The notes under the pieces: model-generated
The model's input: the letters and a program-made list of their open reading frames with translations, nothing else
Told to the model about the DNA's origin: nothing
Databases searched by the model: none
Position numbers and translations under genes: made by a program
Part shown: one piece after another, positions 1-10,040 of the stretch
Layout of the letters: each line of letters starts with the position of its first letter
How positions within the stretch are numbered: the first letter of the stretch is position 1
Origin: Rhynchopus sp. YZ270_cl-10
Lineage: Eukaryota > Euglenozoa > Diplonemea > Diplonemida > Diplonemidae
Length of the DNA: 64,000 bases
Direction: 5' to 3'
Assembly: GCA_964035575.1 (NCBI GenBank)
Contig: OZ037856.1
Coordinates: forward strand, 434,001-498,000

Positions 1-199
1 GCTCCTTGGAGCCATCCTTAATCGATGTCCACGACGTCCATGCCCCGGTCAGGTTGCACGCCGGCACGTCACGCAGATGCGCTCCTGTATCGGGGTCCTT
101 GCGGAGACGGGTCGCAAACTCAGGACGCCTCACAAAGTCAGCCATGTAGCTGTCTGCGGCTACACCACATAGTGCTCCTAAGAGGAGAAGGTGGCGCAT
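1..199 (-). CDS. Secreted protein, N-terminal part only (runs off left edge)
   Basis: An ATG at 199-197 opens a frame that stays open to the window edge (66 codons). The first residues, MRHLLLLGALCGVAA, form a typical signal peptide: one Arg/His pair, a leucine-rich core and a small-residue cleavage site before DSY. The mature part seen (YMADFVRRPEFATRLRK, then PACNLTGAW) has one Cys and an N-glycosylation sequon (NLT). Base composition is GC-rich like the other host exons, and the strand matches all neighbours. The LTGAW string recalls the first strand of avidin-like barrels, but that is far too little to assign a family. The gene probably continues leftward beyond the window. Function unknown. 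Confidence 0.6.
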   Translation of the reverse strand, partial: MRHLLLLGALCGVAADSYMADFVRRPEFATRLRKDPDTGAHLRDVPACNLTGAWTSWTSIKDGSKE

Positions 200-1224
200 G
201 GTCAGGTTGGGTTGCTGTGGGTGTGGTGGTGGTGGTGGTGGTGTGGATGTAGATGTGGCGGGGGGGGTGAAGAGACAAAAAGTGGGGTGGGTTGGGGATG
301 CATGTGTGGTGTGACCATCATTTTTTGTGGTAAAAGATGCTTGGTAAAACATCTATTTCCTCCGATCTTCTTGTGGAGAGGAAAAGGGAGGGGGAGGGGG
401 AGAGGAGGGGGAAAGACAGACCAATTACCGGACAACCTAATATATGATATGAAGTCAGAGAGAGGATAAGTTTACACCCTTTTTTTTGTTCGTTGAAAAC
501 GCAGCAAGAAAAAAGACAATTTTTCCTCTGATTTTTTTCTTCCAGACCCCAAAAGCCCCGAAAACCTCCGATAAAGTGAAATTGATAAGTGTGAATGCCT
601 CTGAGACGCAGACCCTGAGGTATTGAACCCGGAAGTGCTGCACCAGACGTACTTACTTCGACCATACGGGCAACCCCCATATTTTCTCTTTAACGTGCCC
701 ATATTTCTAATGGCGAAAACGCCCATATATTTGCCCATATTTAGGTGTTGTCCACCTCGGCTGCCAAGTAAGACTAGGGAGTTGTTTACAGAAAAACTGT
801 AAGCAGGCGCACGTCAGAAAATAGGGGGAAACATTCTCTTGTTCGTACCATTGTCTTTGTAAATGAGGTTATAATGACACTTCGTGGGAGTACCAAATGA
901 CATTTCGAGGTACTTTGCACTTCGTTAAACCACAAAAAAAAAAACACACAAAAAAGTCCCAGAAACGAATAACAATTCCTTTCCCGGAAAGAGCAAAGAA
1001 AGGGTTGATAAGATGAGTACCACGCTTTAACATCACCCCATGACACTCCCCTATTTGTTAAATATAAAAGTGTAATAAATGTGAAGATAGCTGGCCCTGG
1101 AAAGGAAGCAAGCATCCCCTCACTTTCCACACCCCCCACAACCCACCTTATTAGCAATTCTTCCACGAATCACTCATAACTTCCGAACATCCCCACACCC
1201 CTCTCTCTCTCTCTCCCTTTCTCC
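200..1224. other. Intergenic, AT-rich with simple repeats
   Basis: No credible gene. It contains a GT/TGG-rich tract (about 225-270), which is the upstream flank of the secreted-protein gene, A/T homopolymers, a short CT microsatellite (about 1199-1220), and one degenerate F1 structured repeat (576-643). Confidence 0.6.
576..643 (+). repeat. F1 structured repeat, degenerate copy
   Basis: It starts GTGAAATTGATAAGTG and ends AACCCGGAAGTGCTGCAC. It keeps the F1 order: a short GCCTC...CGCAG hairpin, then a second hairpin, closed by GTG/CAC ends. It is more diverged than the copies at 22985, 41434 and 60354. Confidence 0.55.
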
Positions 1225-3321
1225 TCATAAAAAATTGACCCGCACCTCCTCCCTTTCTAACAGACGGAGGATCTGGGGCGAGGTTATCATCGTAGCGATT
1301 GTGGTTGCGGCGGCCATGACGAGGTAGTGCTGGACCTTTTGGAACATCCAGTAGACGCATGAGATGGGGACTTTGCGTTTGTGGAGGAGGACGCTTTGTA
1401 TAGCACTGGCGAAGAGGGACATGAGGACGGGGAGGATTGCTCCTATGATGAGGGTAGACATCACTTCGCTTGCAGGGCGGTCGCCTCGCCGTGTGCACAC
1501 TATAATCGCTGCGGCAACTGAAGAACAAGTGTCGGTTTGGACACTCACAAAGACAACCTGGCTCGCCAAGCATGCACCCTTCCCCGTCTTCAACCCGGTT
1601 TGCCACCGCATCAAAAGAAACGCCAGTAACACCCTTAACGCCTGCGCAAACACTTCAGACAGCAACGCCCACTCCACCGGCATACAGTACAGCACCACCT
1701 TCGAAGGGAGCAACAACGACATCTCCATCCCCGCGATAGGAAGACGTACCAAATTGGGTAGGAGAAGATGCGCTTCGTGCACCTTAAGCAGCAGCGTCAC
1801 CGTCGGAGCTACCACCACCACAGTCCAACCACACCGCACCAAAAGCTTTTGCACATCCGTCGCGTCCTCCATCGCTGGCACCACATAGCTGGTAATAAAG
1901 ACAACTGTCACCGCAGTCAATGAGAAGGGGGCTGCCATCTGCAATGCTGTCCAGTTTTCTGCAAAACGTCTCTGCGCGATGAACACCAACACCCCAACAG
2001 AAACCCAATACGCAACAGGCACAACTAGCGAAAGGTCCCCCACATACGCAGATCGACCGTCACTGAAAGCCATTTCAACAACCACTGCGACACACCAGAC
2101 AGAGAAGGACGCTGCCGCAGGGAGCACCCTCCCCCCTGGATAGTACGACTGCACACAGGCCATAGTGTACGCAACGAGAAGCGCCAGAGTGATGCATACA
2201 TCAACATGCCCCCAGGGCTGTCCATGGTCCTCTTCCCCCAGTGTGTGCGCCTTCCACACCCCTGCACCCAACGCAACAGGTGCAATCCCAATGGCAACCC
2301 AGAAAATGTGTCCCAAAAACCCGAGAGCATGGTAACTGTTGCGCCAAGACCGTGCGAGACGGTCTTGTGTCTCGCGCCACTCCGATGGAAGGTCCTCTTG
2401 TGCCTCGAAGACAGGGACCAGGTCGAAGGCAGAGATGTTCGTGGCATGCAGGCCGACGACCTCAGAGGCTTCTGACTCTTCGTCGTGTTGGTAGGCAAGT
2501 GGCAGGGCGTTGCCCCATGCACCAATGCCTGCACCGAAGCAGGAGCCAGAGTCGCCGGCATGTCTGTGTGGGGTGATCAGAAGTGTGTGGTATGTGTGGG
2601 GTAGGGGTGTGGTGGGATAGCCATTTGTAGGAGTGCAGAATGGGACGCAAGCCGCCCGTAGCACAAAACAAAAAAGGGGGGATGAGAGTGGTATCATACG
2701 CAGAAGAAGCGAGTCGGGAGGGTCTACTGTATTCAGTGTTGCAAACTGAGACCGCCTGTGGTGGGTTTTTCGTTTTGATATTTTTTTTGATAAATTGTTG
2801 GAGTAGTGTAGTTGCCTCGGTTTGTCTTGCCACAATTGTGCAATCTCCACCTTTTTTTAAAATCACTCATATTAAACTCTACCATTTCCCCCCAAAACCT
2901 TACATACTTCTATGTGAGAGGAGCTCATGCCACGGTTGCTGTGTGTTTGTCGCGTGGGTGTTGCGCTTGTGGTGTCTGCATCGCCCCAGCCGAACCGTGC
3001 TGTGGGGAAGACGGTCTCCCCTATGAAGGAGGCCGGGGTGGTGGGCGAACTGGGGAAGATCTGAGGGAAGTTCGCGCTCCCGGAGGACCGGCTGTGGGGG
3101 GACTCCGTGGGTTCGGGGCCGCTTCCACTCCCCCCTAGAGAAGCACCATTCTTGCCGACAGCAGCAACGACACCACTCCCCCCAGAAACACCAGCACCAA
3201 CACCGGAAGCCCCTTGGGTGGAAGCCCCCCCATTGCCCGCATCGACAGGCCTCATCTCCACGTCAACCCCGTGCTGTACACCACATGTCTGGTCAACAGC
3301 AACAACGTCCTTGCTCACCAT
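1225..3321 (-). CDS. Multi-pass membrane protein, 602 aa, three exons
   Basis: Exon model: 3321-2908, 2755-2700, 2563-1225. Donors GTATGTAAGG and GTATGATACC and acceptors CCACAG and CACACAG fit the local consensus, and the three phases join without a stop (1809 nt, TGA stop). Exon 1 encodes about 138 residues rich in Gly, Ser and Pro, with no signal peptide. The 56-nt exon 2 gives AVSVCNTEYSRPSRLASSA. Exon 3 has a short acidic stretch, then about eight or nine hydrophobic spans from LGFLGHIFWVAIGIAPV to VYWMFQKVQHYLVMAAATTI, several holding charged or Cys residues. I do not recognise the family; a polytopic channel or transporter-like protein is possible. A single long frame reads through intron 2 up to 2850, but that extra N-terminus is intron plus an F8 repeat, so I rejected it. 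Confidence 0.75.
2796..2850 (-). repeat. F8 repeat inside a host intron
   Basis: On the minus strand it reads GGTGGAGATTGCACAATTGT, then CCGAGGCAACTACACTACTCC. The same string recurs at 34605-34643 and, split by a transposon, at 59463-59512 and 60275. Here it lies wholly within intron 1 of the membrane-protein gene (2756-2907). Confidence 0.75.
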
Positions 3322-3923
3322 TCAGATTCCTCAACATTCCCTCTTATTGCCTTGAACTGAGATTGGAGCCCATCTCGGAGAAGAGAAAAAGCTGTTCAGA
3401 TGAACCTAAGCAGTGCTTAGTCACCTTAGTCACCTTACGCGCGGAGGAAGAGAAGAAAATTCAAAAGAACGTCGATTAGAGAGGCGGGGAGAAGGTTAGG
3501 CAAACAGAAGCCAAGGTGGGAGACAGACCCTTCTGAGAGTGTTTTGTTAGGTTCTGGAGGGGAGGGTATTGGTAGGAGAGAGAGAGAGAGAGAGAGAGGT
3601 TGTGGGGGAAGGTGGGGCAAATGTATAAAAGGGGGGGAGGTGGGGTAAATCAATGTTTTGTACTGTGAGGTGTACAAACCCCTTCTGTATTTTCTTGGGG
3701 AACTTTCTTTTTGCAGAGCTTATAAGATAACAGCAAATAAAGTAAGTGAAGTGGGAGATAGGATCCTTCAAAGATTGAACTTGGAAGTGGTGTGTGTGTT
3801 TTTTTTTCTTCCCCTTATTTTTTTTCTTGAAAAAAATGATTAACGTATTGTCACCTGGGTGATCGTCACGCCACCTTTTTTTCCTTGTGAGAGATACTTT
3901 TTTTTGCTTTTTTTTTTTTTTGC
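3322..3923. other. Intergenic spacer
   Basis: No gene seen. It holds an F2 hairpin at 3402-3436 (CCTAAGCAGTGCTTAG), a GA microsatellite at about 3574-3598, and T-rich runs leading to the hAT MITE. Confidence 0.6.
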
Positions 3924-3931
3924 CTTTGCCT

Positions 3932-4679
3932 CAGGGCGTTCGCTATCGCCATCGTTTTTTCCTGATCGTGGCGAAATGCCAAAAACCCCGAAATTTTCGT
4001 TTTTTTACTAGTGCTTAAAATAGGTCAAAAAAAATTTTCCCGCCGGAGAGAAGTTAGTTCGTGGGGTGAATCCCTGGTACTGAATGGTCAAAAAAAATTT
4101 GCGATTTGCGCGTGATCCCTTCCCCAGCACAAGTGATATTACAGCTGAACTTTCCTGAAACTAAAACCAGCAAAACGATGGAGAATTTCATCAATCCCCC
4201 CTCACTGAGGGTCTCTTTGTGTTGTTTAATCAAACAGATGTACAAGAGAGGCATCTGTCATATGAGACTTCATCCTTATTTTGATTATTTTCAACTCTCT
4301 GCCGTTGAAAGTAGAGTTGACACGAGCAGTGACACCTTCTATAACAGGGGGTACGGTACACCTTCAGCAGACTGCAGGATTGAGGAGCGAGCGGGAGTGC
4401 TGGGGAAACTTCCTCTCACGGCAGGCGGGTTTGCGGATGATTTTGAGTACAGTGGACACCCCTCTACGACCCCCCCTCCGGGGGGGTCTACAGGGTGGTG
4501 GGGAGAAATCTCTCTCTCTCTTTTTTTTTTTTTTTTCCCCCTTTTTTTATTTATTTATTTATTTATACAGGGTTTCGCCCCGGTGGGGCGAAGCCCTGGG
4601 GCGAAATAAAATGTCATTTTTTCAGGAAAAGATTTTTTTAACGAAAAAAAATATTTTTCGCCCCGGGGCGAACGCCCTG
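3932..4679 (+). mobile_element. hAT MITE, family N1, copy 1 (748 bp)
   Basis: The ends are CAGGGCGTTCGC and GCGAACGCCCTG, with an exact 8-bp target duplication CTTTGCCT at 3924-3931 and 4680-4687. CAGGG ends plus an 8-bp duplication are hallmarks of hAT transposons. It has no transposase, so it needed a helper. A near-identical body lies at 55808-56540 and, inverted, at 59513-60266. Inside are a GGGGCGAA-rich subterminal hairpin cluster and a run of TTTA repeats. Confidence 0.9.
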
Positions 4680-4687
4680 CTTTGCCT

Positions 4688-5793
4688 TTGTTTTACTTTT
4701 GTTTTCTTCCTCCATGTCCGTTTCTTCCCACGACAAATCCCGTTTTCTTTACTTCAAAGACGACGTGGGATGTACTACAAATACACAGTACTTTTCTTTT
4801 GTATTAGTGTATTAGATAGAGGTATTATACTTATCGAAGGGGTTTTGCTGTAATTTTTTGGTCCACTATGTTTCTCTCTTTTTTGTTGACTCAGCAACCG
4901 TCACTCAGACATGCTTCACTATTTTTTTTGTCGGCAACTAACCCCCAAAGAGGTGGGTTTCTGTCTCACTCTTCTTTTGCTGTCCACAATCGCCTTAGAA
5001 AAAACCCACTTCGGGTTTATAGATTATAAAATACAGCGTGAAGCACTGCGTAATCAAGTTTATTTATTTTTTTGGTCTCAAAACACAATTTTTCAGATTT
5101 TTTCCTCCTAAAGTTAGCGCAAAGCCTGCCCAAGCGCCCCACCTGAAGCAAAGAAAAAAAAACTATTCAGTCAATCAGGTGGTACTCAATAATTGACAAG
5201 CTCAAAGGATATAGACATGTACCCTATCATCACCTACCCTTGAACCGCTAATGCAATACCTTTCTTTTGAAATTGGTTGTATTAGTGCAGACAACACCCA
5301 AAGGGCATTGTGTTGGCACTAATTGGTAGTGAAAAAAAAGAAAAGAAAAAGAGAAAGAAGAAGAAAAAAAACTAGAAAAGATGAAAATGTCTTTGACACT
5401 TTCATCTTTGAAGAGAGAAAACGTTCGTAATATAAGCCTCGGCCTCTTCACCTATTGTATAGAAATAAAGACGAAAAATCAGATGTAAAAAGGGACTAAA
5501 AAGATGAATGTGCCTCACATGCACACACGTTTATAGAAAAAAAAAACCTGTGCAAAGCAAGGTTACTAGAGGGATGGCAATGATACATTGCAGCACCGCG
5601 TACCTAATAGTAACCCAATATTGCACAGAAATGAGACACAGGGGAAGTTCTCTTGAACCCCTAAATTTATTCATTTTGCCCTTTCTTTCACTTCTAAAAG
5701 AACGGTCAAATGGACACGCAAAAAGAATCGGTCGACTTCTTGACCTCTATCAACAAAAGATAAACGTTGTGTGTTTGGGCCGTTTTTTTTAAA
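4688..5793. other. Intergenic spacer
   Basis: No gene is supported. AT-rich, with one F2 variant hairpin at about 5500-5531 (GTGCCTCACATGCAC) and an A/G-rich tract at about 5330-5375. Confidence 0.55.
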
Positions 5794-8410
5794 TTAGGCA
5801 CGTTTCCACTCACAGTGGGTGCATTTTGATGCATCTGCCCAGTTAAATTCGTGGCATTTCCCGCAGTGCCAGTCTTCATCTGCCGGTTGGGCTGATTTTT
5901 TTTCGGGTGTTTTGTCCTCCTTTTTGTCGTCATTTTGCACCGTATTTGCTGCTGGTGTTGCATCTGCAGGTGTGTTGTTGGCCCCTGCAGTCTTCGCTGC
6001 TGCAGCAGCCTTCTTTGCGGCCTGCTTTGCGCGGTATTCACGCACTTCAGAGTCGTCGGAGTCTGTTGCAGAATCGTCCTCGCATTTCCACTCCTTCTTC
6101 TCCTCCTTCTTCTCCTCTGCAGGCGGTGCGATAGGGGCGGCTGTGCCCGCCTTCGCTGCTGCACCTGCCTTCTTTGCAGCCTGCTTTGCACGGTACTCAC
6201 GCACTTCAGAGTCGTCGGAATCGGTTGCAGAGTCGGACTCGCATTTCCATTTCCGCTTTTCCTCCGGTACATCGTCAGCAGCAGCCGCAGGCGCAGGTAC
6301 AGGTGAAGGGACACCTCCTGCCTTCTTTGCGGCCTGCTTTGCACGGTATTCACGCACCTCAGAGTCGTCGGAGTCTGTTGCAGAGTCGTCCTCGCATTTC
6401 CACTCCTTCTTCTCCTCTGCAGGCGGCGGTGTGGTGGACGGTGGGGCTAGACCTGCCACCTTCTTTTCCTTCTTTTTTGTTGATTTGGCCTTCTTCTTCC
6501 CTGGAGTGACATCTGACTCAGAAGAAGATTCGCTCTTCCATACGCCACGAGGCGCCTGCCCGGGAAGTGGTGTAGCAGGGAATTTGGTCGGCTCATAACG
6601 GATGCTGGAGGGGCTGGTGTTGCCTTGAAGCGCCTGGACGAGCTGTTGGATGACAACGTTCTGTTCGGCAACCTGTTTTTCGAGACGCATAACCGTTTCA
6701 CAGAGTTTTTCATGCGTCATAACGACCTTCACTTTACGCTTTCTGCAGAATTTCTTTGGCTCATCTGGCGTCTCCTCATATATCCCTTCGTCACCCAAAG
6801 ACTGCATCTGCGACAACAAATTGCCTCCACCGGTCGGCCCAACATCGACTGCCTCAGAAGACTCGGTATCAGAGTCCTCTCCTGGGTCCTCCGTTGCGTT
6901 CGCTTCCTTCGGCATGAAGTCGAATGACCCCGTGATCCCTTCGATTCCAAACCCATCCCACCCTCCCACAGCACCAATGTAATTGTTGCCGTCCGCAGAG
7001 ACCATTCCCTGGAGTGGTTGGTAGGCTGGGCCAACCACGTCATCTTCTGCGAGGGGTTTGAAATCTTCAGTGAAGTTATCGTACTCAATGGTGTGTCGTG
7101 GTATTTTCCCGTCAACGTTGTCCTTGATGAAGGCGCGAATCCGGTCTGGAGTGATCAAGGTAGCGTCAGACACAAAGAGACCTCTGTCCTCTTCCTCCGT
7201 AAACTCTGACACATCCACCAAAAGCATCAGCGGAACCGTATCCACCGTTTTCACGCGAGAAGAGGACTTTGCACCCCATTTCCGCAGGGCCCGCGCACTC
7301 CATCCCCTGCCCCACGCAGCGCACCCTTCAGTAAGGGAGGAGGTGATGTCTGGACGCCTCCCCTTTGCAACACCGGAGATGGAGGTCACGAAGGGGATCA
7401 CATCGTACTCCTTCAGGAAGGGGAGAACATTGGTAACCGCGGCGGTGACGTTGGAGACCACATTGCGGGAGCAGTTTTCGAGAAGAAAGACGAGCCCCTT
7501 TGTGCAGCCGAGGTCACTGTCTGTGGCGGTGGGGCCTCTTGAGAGATCACCTATGGAAGGGGAGGCCCACGCATGGTCAACAACATGCTGCACTCCGCAT
7601 CCAGGGAGAAGAGTGGCACGTTTGTTGATGACTTTGCCGTCGGCGATGATGATAAGGAGTGGGCCCGATCCAGAAGGGTGGTCGCCGGTGACAACCTCAG
7701 CCCAGTCGTGCAGCGCGTGGCGGTGCTCCTCAGCGTCGAAGGGAACAGTCAGCCAGTCCCCATGGCCCTGGTACGCAGCCCACATCTCCTTCTCATCCTC
7801 GTCGCAGTCGTCTGCAGTGTCCGTCACAGCGACAATCTCAAACCCAGGGGTAACCTCTCGTAGCTCCTCATAAAAGCGGCGCAGTGCTGCGGTGTACCCA
7901 GTGCAGATGTCGCAGGTGTGCGACCAGAACAGAACCCCAATGGTTTTCCCCGCAAGGCTTGAAATGGGTGTCTCAGAACGGTCCTGTAGTGTAGTGTGTG
8001 GGGAAAAAGGGTTTTGGATGTGATTGGGTACCTTAGAGTGGAGGGTCGGGCCAAAGAGCTCGGGGACGTTGTAGCGTGCGATGCTCTGCTGTGTGAGGCA
8101 TTTGTTGCAGACGTCATAGTTGCATTCTCTACAGCCAACAAACCTGTGTGGGTTAATGTGTGAAAATCAGCGGAGGGGGAAAAGTAAAAAAAAAATGTGA
8201 CAATACAAAGCCCTCTCGTAACAGTGTATAAAAAAAGCAAACGAGAAGATGGGAGAAGGAGGGGGTTGGCTCATACTCTGACACTACAGCAATCCGTTTG
8301 CACTCATCGCATAGGAGCTTCTTGTGGGGTCTCTTTCTCCCGGTCAGCTCGACATGGCTGTCCAGCTCACACACTAGTGTATGCCCAGCCTTGCATACAT
8401 GCGAAGGCAT
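5794..8410 (-). CDS. Zinc-finger / nucleoredoxin-like / RanBP2-finger protein, 827 aa
   Basis: Two exons: 8410-8277 and 8143-5794. The donor is GTATGAGCC, the acceptor CACACAG, and the split Glu codon restores the frame; stop TAA. Residues 1-62 form a Cys/His finger (HVCKAGHTL, CDEC, GCREC, CNKC) like C1/DC1 or ZZ fingers. Residues 74-200 match nucleoredoxin/tryparedoxin thioredoxin folds (FGPTL, then SSLAGKTIGVLFW, CDIC at 122-125), so a redox-active CxxC is kept. A second thioredoxin-like stretch may follow (CTKGLVFLLENC). Then come a coiled coil (RLEKQVAEQNVVIQQLVQAL) and three near-identical acidic repeats ending SEVREYRAKQAAKKAG. The C-terminus is a RanBP2-type finger (WHCGKCHEFN, CTHC). 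The likely role is a redox-regulated adaptor binding ubiquitin or RNA through the last finger; this is inference. The intron carries an F6 repeat. Confidence 0.85.
8199..8230 (+). repeat. F6 repeat, short copy in the intron of the redox-protein gene
   Basis: It reads GACAATACAAAGCCCTCTCG then TAACAGTGTATA, matching the 5' half of longer copies at 19947, 37573 and 42367. It lies inside the 133-nt intron 8144-8276. Confidence 0.7.
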
Positions 8411-8873
8411 TATTCGTCTTTTTCCTGTATTTAGTGTGGCTGAAGGGAGGTGCTGTATTGTGCTATTTTGGGGTCGTCAGCCATTATTTCTGGAATAATT
8501 CTTCAACTAAATACTCCAGAGAAAATAGAGAAAGTTACCCCCCCATTTTTTTTTTCCTCCATTTGGGTGGGGTATTGACCAATAATACGCCGAGACCAGA
8601 TTTGAAAAGCAAACTGATATGGGGGAGACTTTCGGGGCAGGTTTTCAAAAAAGAAAAAGAGAGAGAGAGAGAGAGAGAGAGAGTAAAAAGGTATGATCTG
8701 AATGCCTTCTTGAAAGGGGGGGAGGTGGGGAAGAATACTTTGTGGGGGGAGAGAAAGGCACTTTATGTGCAGATTTTGAAGCACCTCCACAACATCGTCG
8801 TTGTGGCTGAAAAAAGAGAAGATTTTGAAAGTGTCGGAACACTCAAATCATCTCTCAAACGGGGTCGTTTTTT

Positions 8874-8932
8874 TGTTGTATCGACAATATACCTACTGGT
8901 ATAACGATCTGTACTCAATGCCGGCCGAAGCC
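8874..8932 (+). repeat. F3 structured repeat
   Basis: It starts TTGTATCGACAAT, has an inner hairpin ATACC-TACT-GGTAT, and ends GTACTCAATGCCGGCCGAAG. The same start and end motifs recur at 42538, 51243 and 58275/58976, with different inner stem sequences. Confidence 0.75.
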
Positions 8933-9062
8933 TATGTACTTCAGAAGGTATAGATTTTTTTTTTTTCCTTTCGTGCCCCCCTTTTTTTTTTTGAAAAATG
9001 GAAACTCCCCTAAAAAAGATGCACCTCAGCCTCATATGCCAGGCCACAAAAGAAGAGAATCT

Positions 9063-9118
9063 GTCAGTTGATGCAAGGACCTCCGACTGACGCACCTAAG
9101 ATGCCAGCTACCCGGATG
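9063..9118 (+). repeat. F7 structured repeat
   Basis: It reads GTTGATGCAAGGACCTCCGA, then CTGACGCACC, GATGCCAGC and CCGGATGAG. It matches better-preserved copies at 39006-39072 and 43970-44033, where GGCATC pairs with GATGCC. Confidence 0.65.
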
Positions 9119-9153
9119 AGACAGTCCTAAAAAAAAAAAAAAATTCAAAGAAA

Positions 9154-9224
9154 AGTTGAAAGTGCAAACGCCTCACCGTTCATCGGAGGCGGTTCTCCGC
9201 GGATTATCGAACCCCAGAGAGCAC
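9154..9224 (+). repeat. F1 structured repeat
   Basis: The closing ends are GTGC...GCAC. Hairpin one is CGCCTCACCG-TTCAT-CGGAGGCG (one bulge) and hairpin two TCTCCGCGGATTATCGAACC. The first hairpin differs in sequence from the 60354 copy but folds the same way. Confidence 0.7.
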
Positions 9225-9717
9225 TTCATTCAAATACTCTATTCTACTGAATACTTTTAAAAAAAATAATCTTCAAAGATGAACGAGCCTCAACGGACCC
9301 ATATATCTAAAAAACCTCGAACATACTACTAAATATGCCGTTTTTTTTCCTGAAAAAATTTAGAAATACCCCAGCCCACTACGCCAAGGTAAAAAAAAAC
9401 CAAATCCCACGAAGCACGGCTAGATAGCGAGAGGTATGAAAACGAACCATTATTTAAAAAAAAAAATTGTGTCGACAATCAGAAGACAGTTTCTGTATAC
9501 ATTTTTATTTAAAAAAAGGAGGTTATTGGAACTTCCCTGAGAAGCGGCGCAGTTGAACACCAAAGATCTGTCTTCTGGATTTTTTTTTTTTGCTAATCTG
9601 ATTGGTTTAGTGGCTTCCATACAAGACAGTCACTCACTGTGATGTGTGAATGCGGCGACCTGGGGAACGTCGGATCCTCCTGACGTGGTTGTGGTCTTTA
9701 TTACGGACAAGAACTAA

Positions 9718-9770
9718 TTTTCATATGCTTTCCATTCGAAGAGAAAGCACACAAAATGACGTTCACGATA
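9718..9770 (+). repeat. F4 structured repeat
   Basis: It reads TTTTCATATGCTTTCCATTC, then GAGAAAGCACAC and GACGTTC. It matches 48876-48925 closely and 35393-35455, 47977-48015 and 52476-52540 in part. Confidence 0.65.
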
Positions 9771-9820
9771 CATATCTCCTTTTTTTCGGACAAAATAAGA
9801 GAAAAAATTTGTTTCGTAAG

Positions 9821-9857
9821 CTGACCCCAAGCCTCTCGTACTTAGTCATCTTTGAGT
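9821..9857 (+). repeat. F2 hairpin repeat
   Basis: It reads AAGCTGACCCCAAGCCTCTC then GTACTTAGTCATCTT. This is the F2 layout: AAG.TGA, a stem around the loop CCTCTCGT, then TCATCTT or TCACCTT. Confidence 0.65.
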
Positions 9858-9956
9858 ACAATCGTTGTCAAAAGGCGACACTACACAGGGCACAACATAG
9901 AGTAGGGGCTAGGGTTATGCCAGATGAGAGACTTTCCGTCACCGAAAAAAAGAAAG

Positions 9957-10003
9957 TTGTTTCATATACTAACTATTCTACTGAATAGATGGTATAATAG
10001 GGT
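9957..10003 (+). repeat. F5 structured repeat
   Basis: The inner hairpin is CTATTC-TACT-GAATAG, enclosed by TATAC/GGTATA. A second copy at 38044-38092 is nearly identical over its whole length. Confidence 0.75.
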
Positions 10004-10040
10004 GCACTAAAATCACCGAAAAAAAGAAAGGAACAGTGTA

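Larger units (their letters stand above)
8411..10037. other. Intergenic spacer crowded with short structured repeats
   Basis: No gene supported. It holds, in order, a GA microsatellite (8659-8682), F3 (8874-8932), F7 (9063-9118), F1 (9154-9224), an F3 fragment (9469-9500), F4 (9718-9770), F2 (9821-9857) and F5 (9957-10003): seven repeat pieces from six families within about 1.2 kb, separated mostly by A/T runs. Confidence 0.6.

Noticed and set aside
2564-2850. A longer N-terminus (to 2850) for the membrane-protein gene
   Set aside because: It reads through an intron with GTATG/ACAG borders and starts inside the F8 repeat; the three-exon model joins in phase to a GC-rich upstream exon.
8874-10003. 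CRISPR-like or tandem array
   Set aside because: The repeats are from different families, unequal in length and without regular spacers; the genome is eukaryotic.
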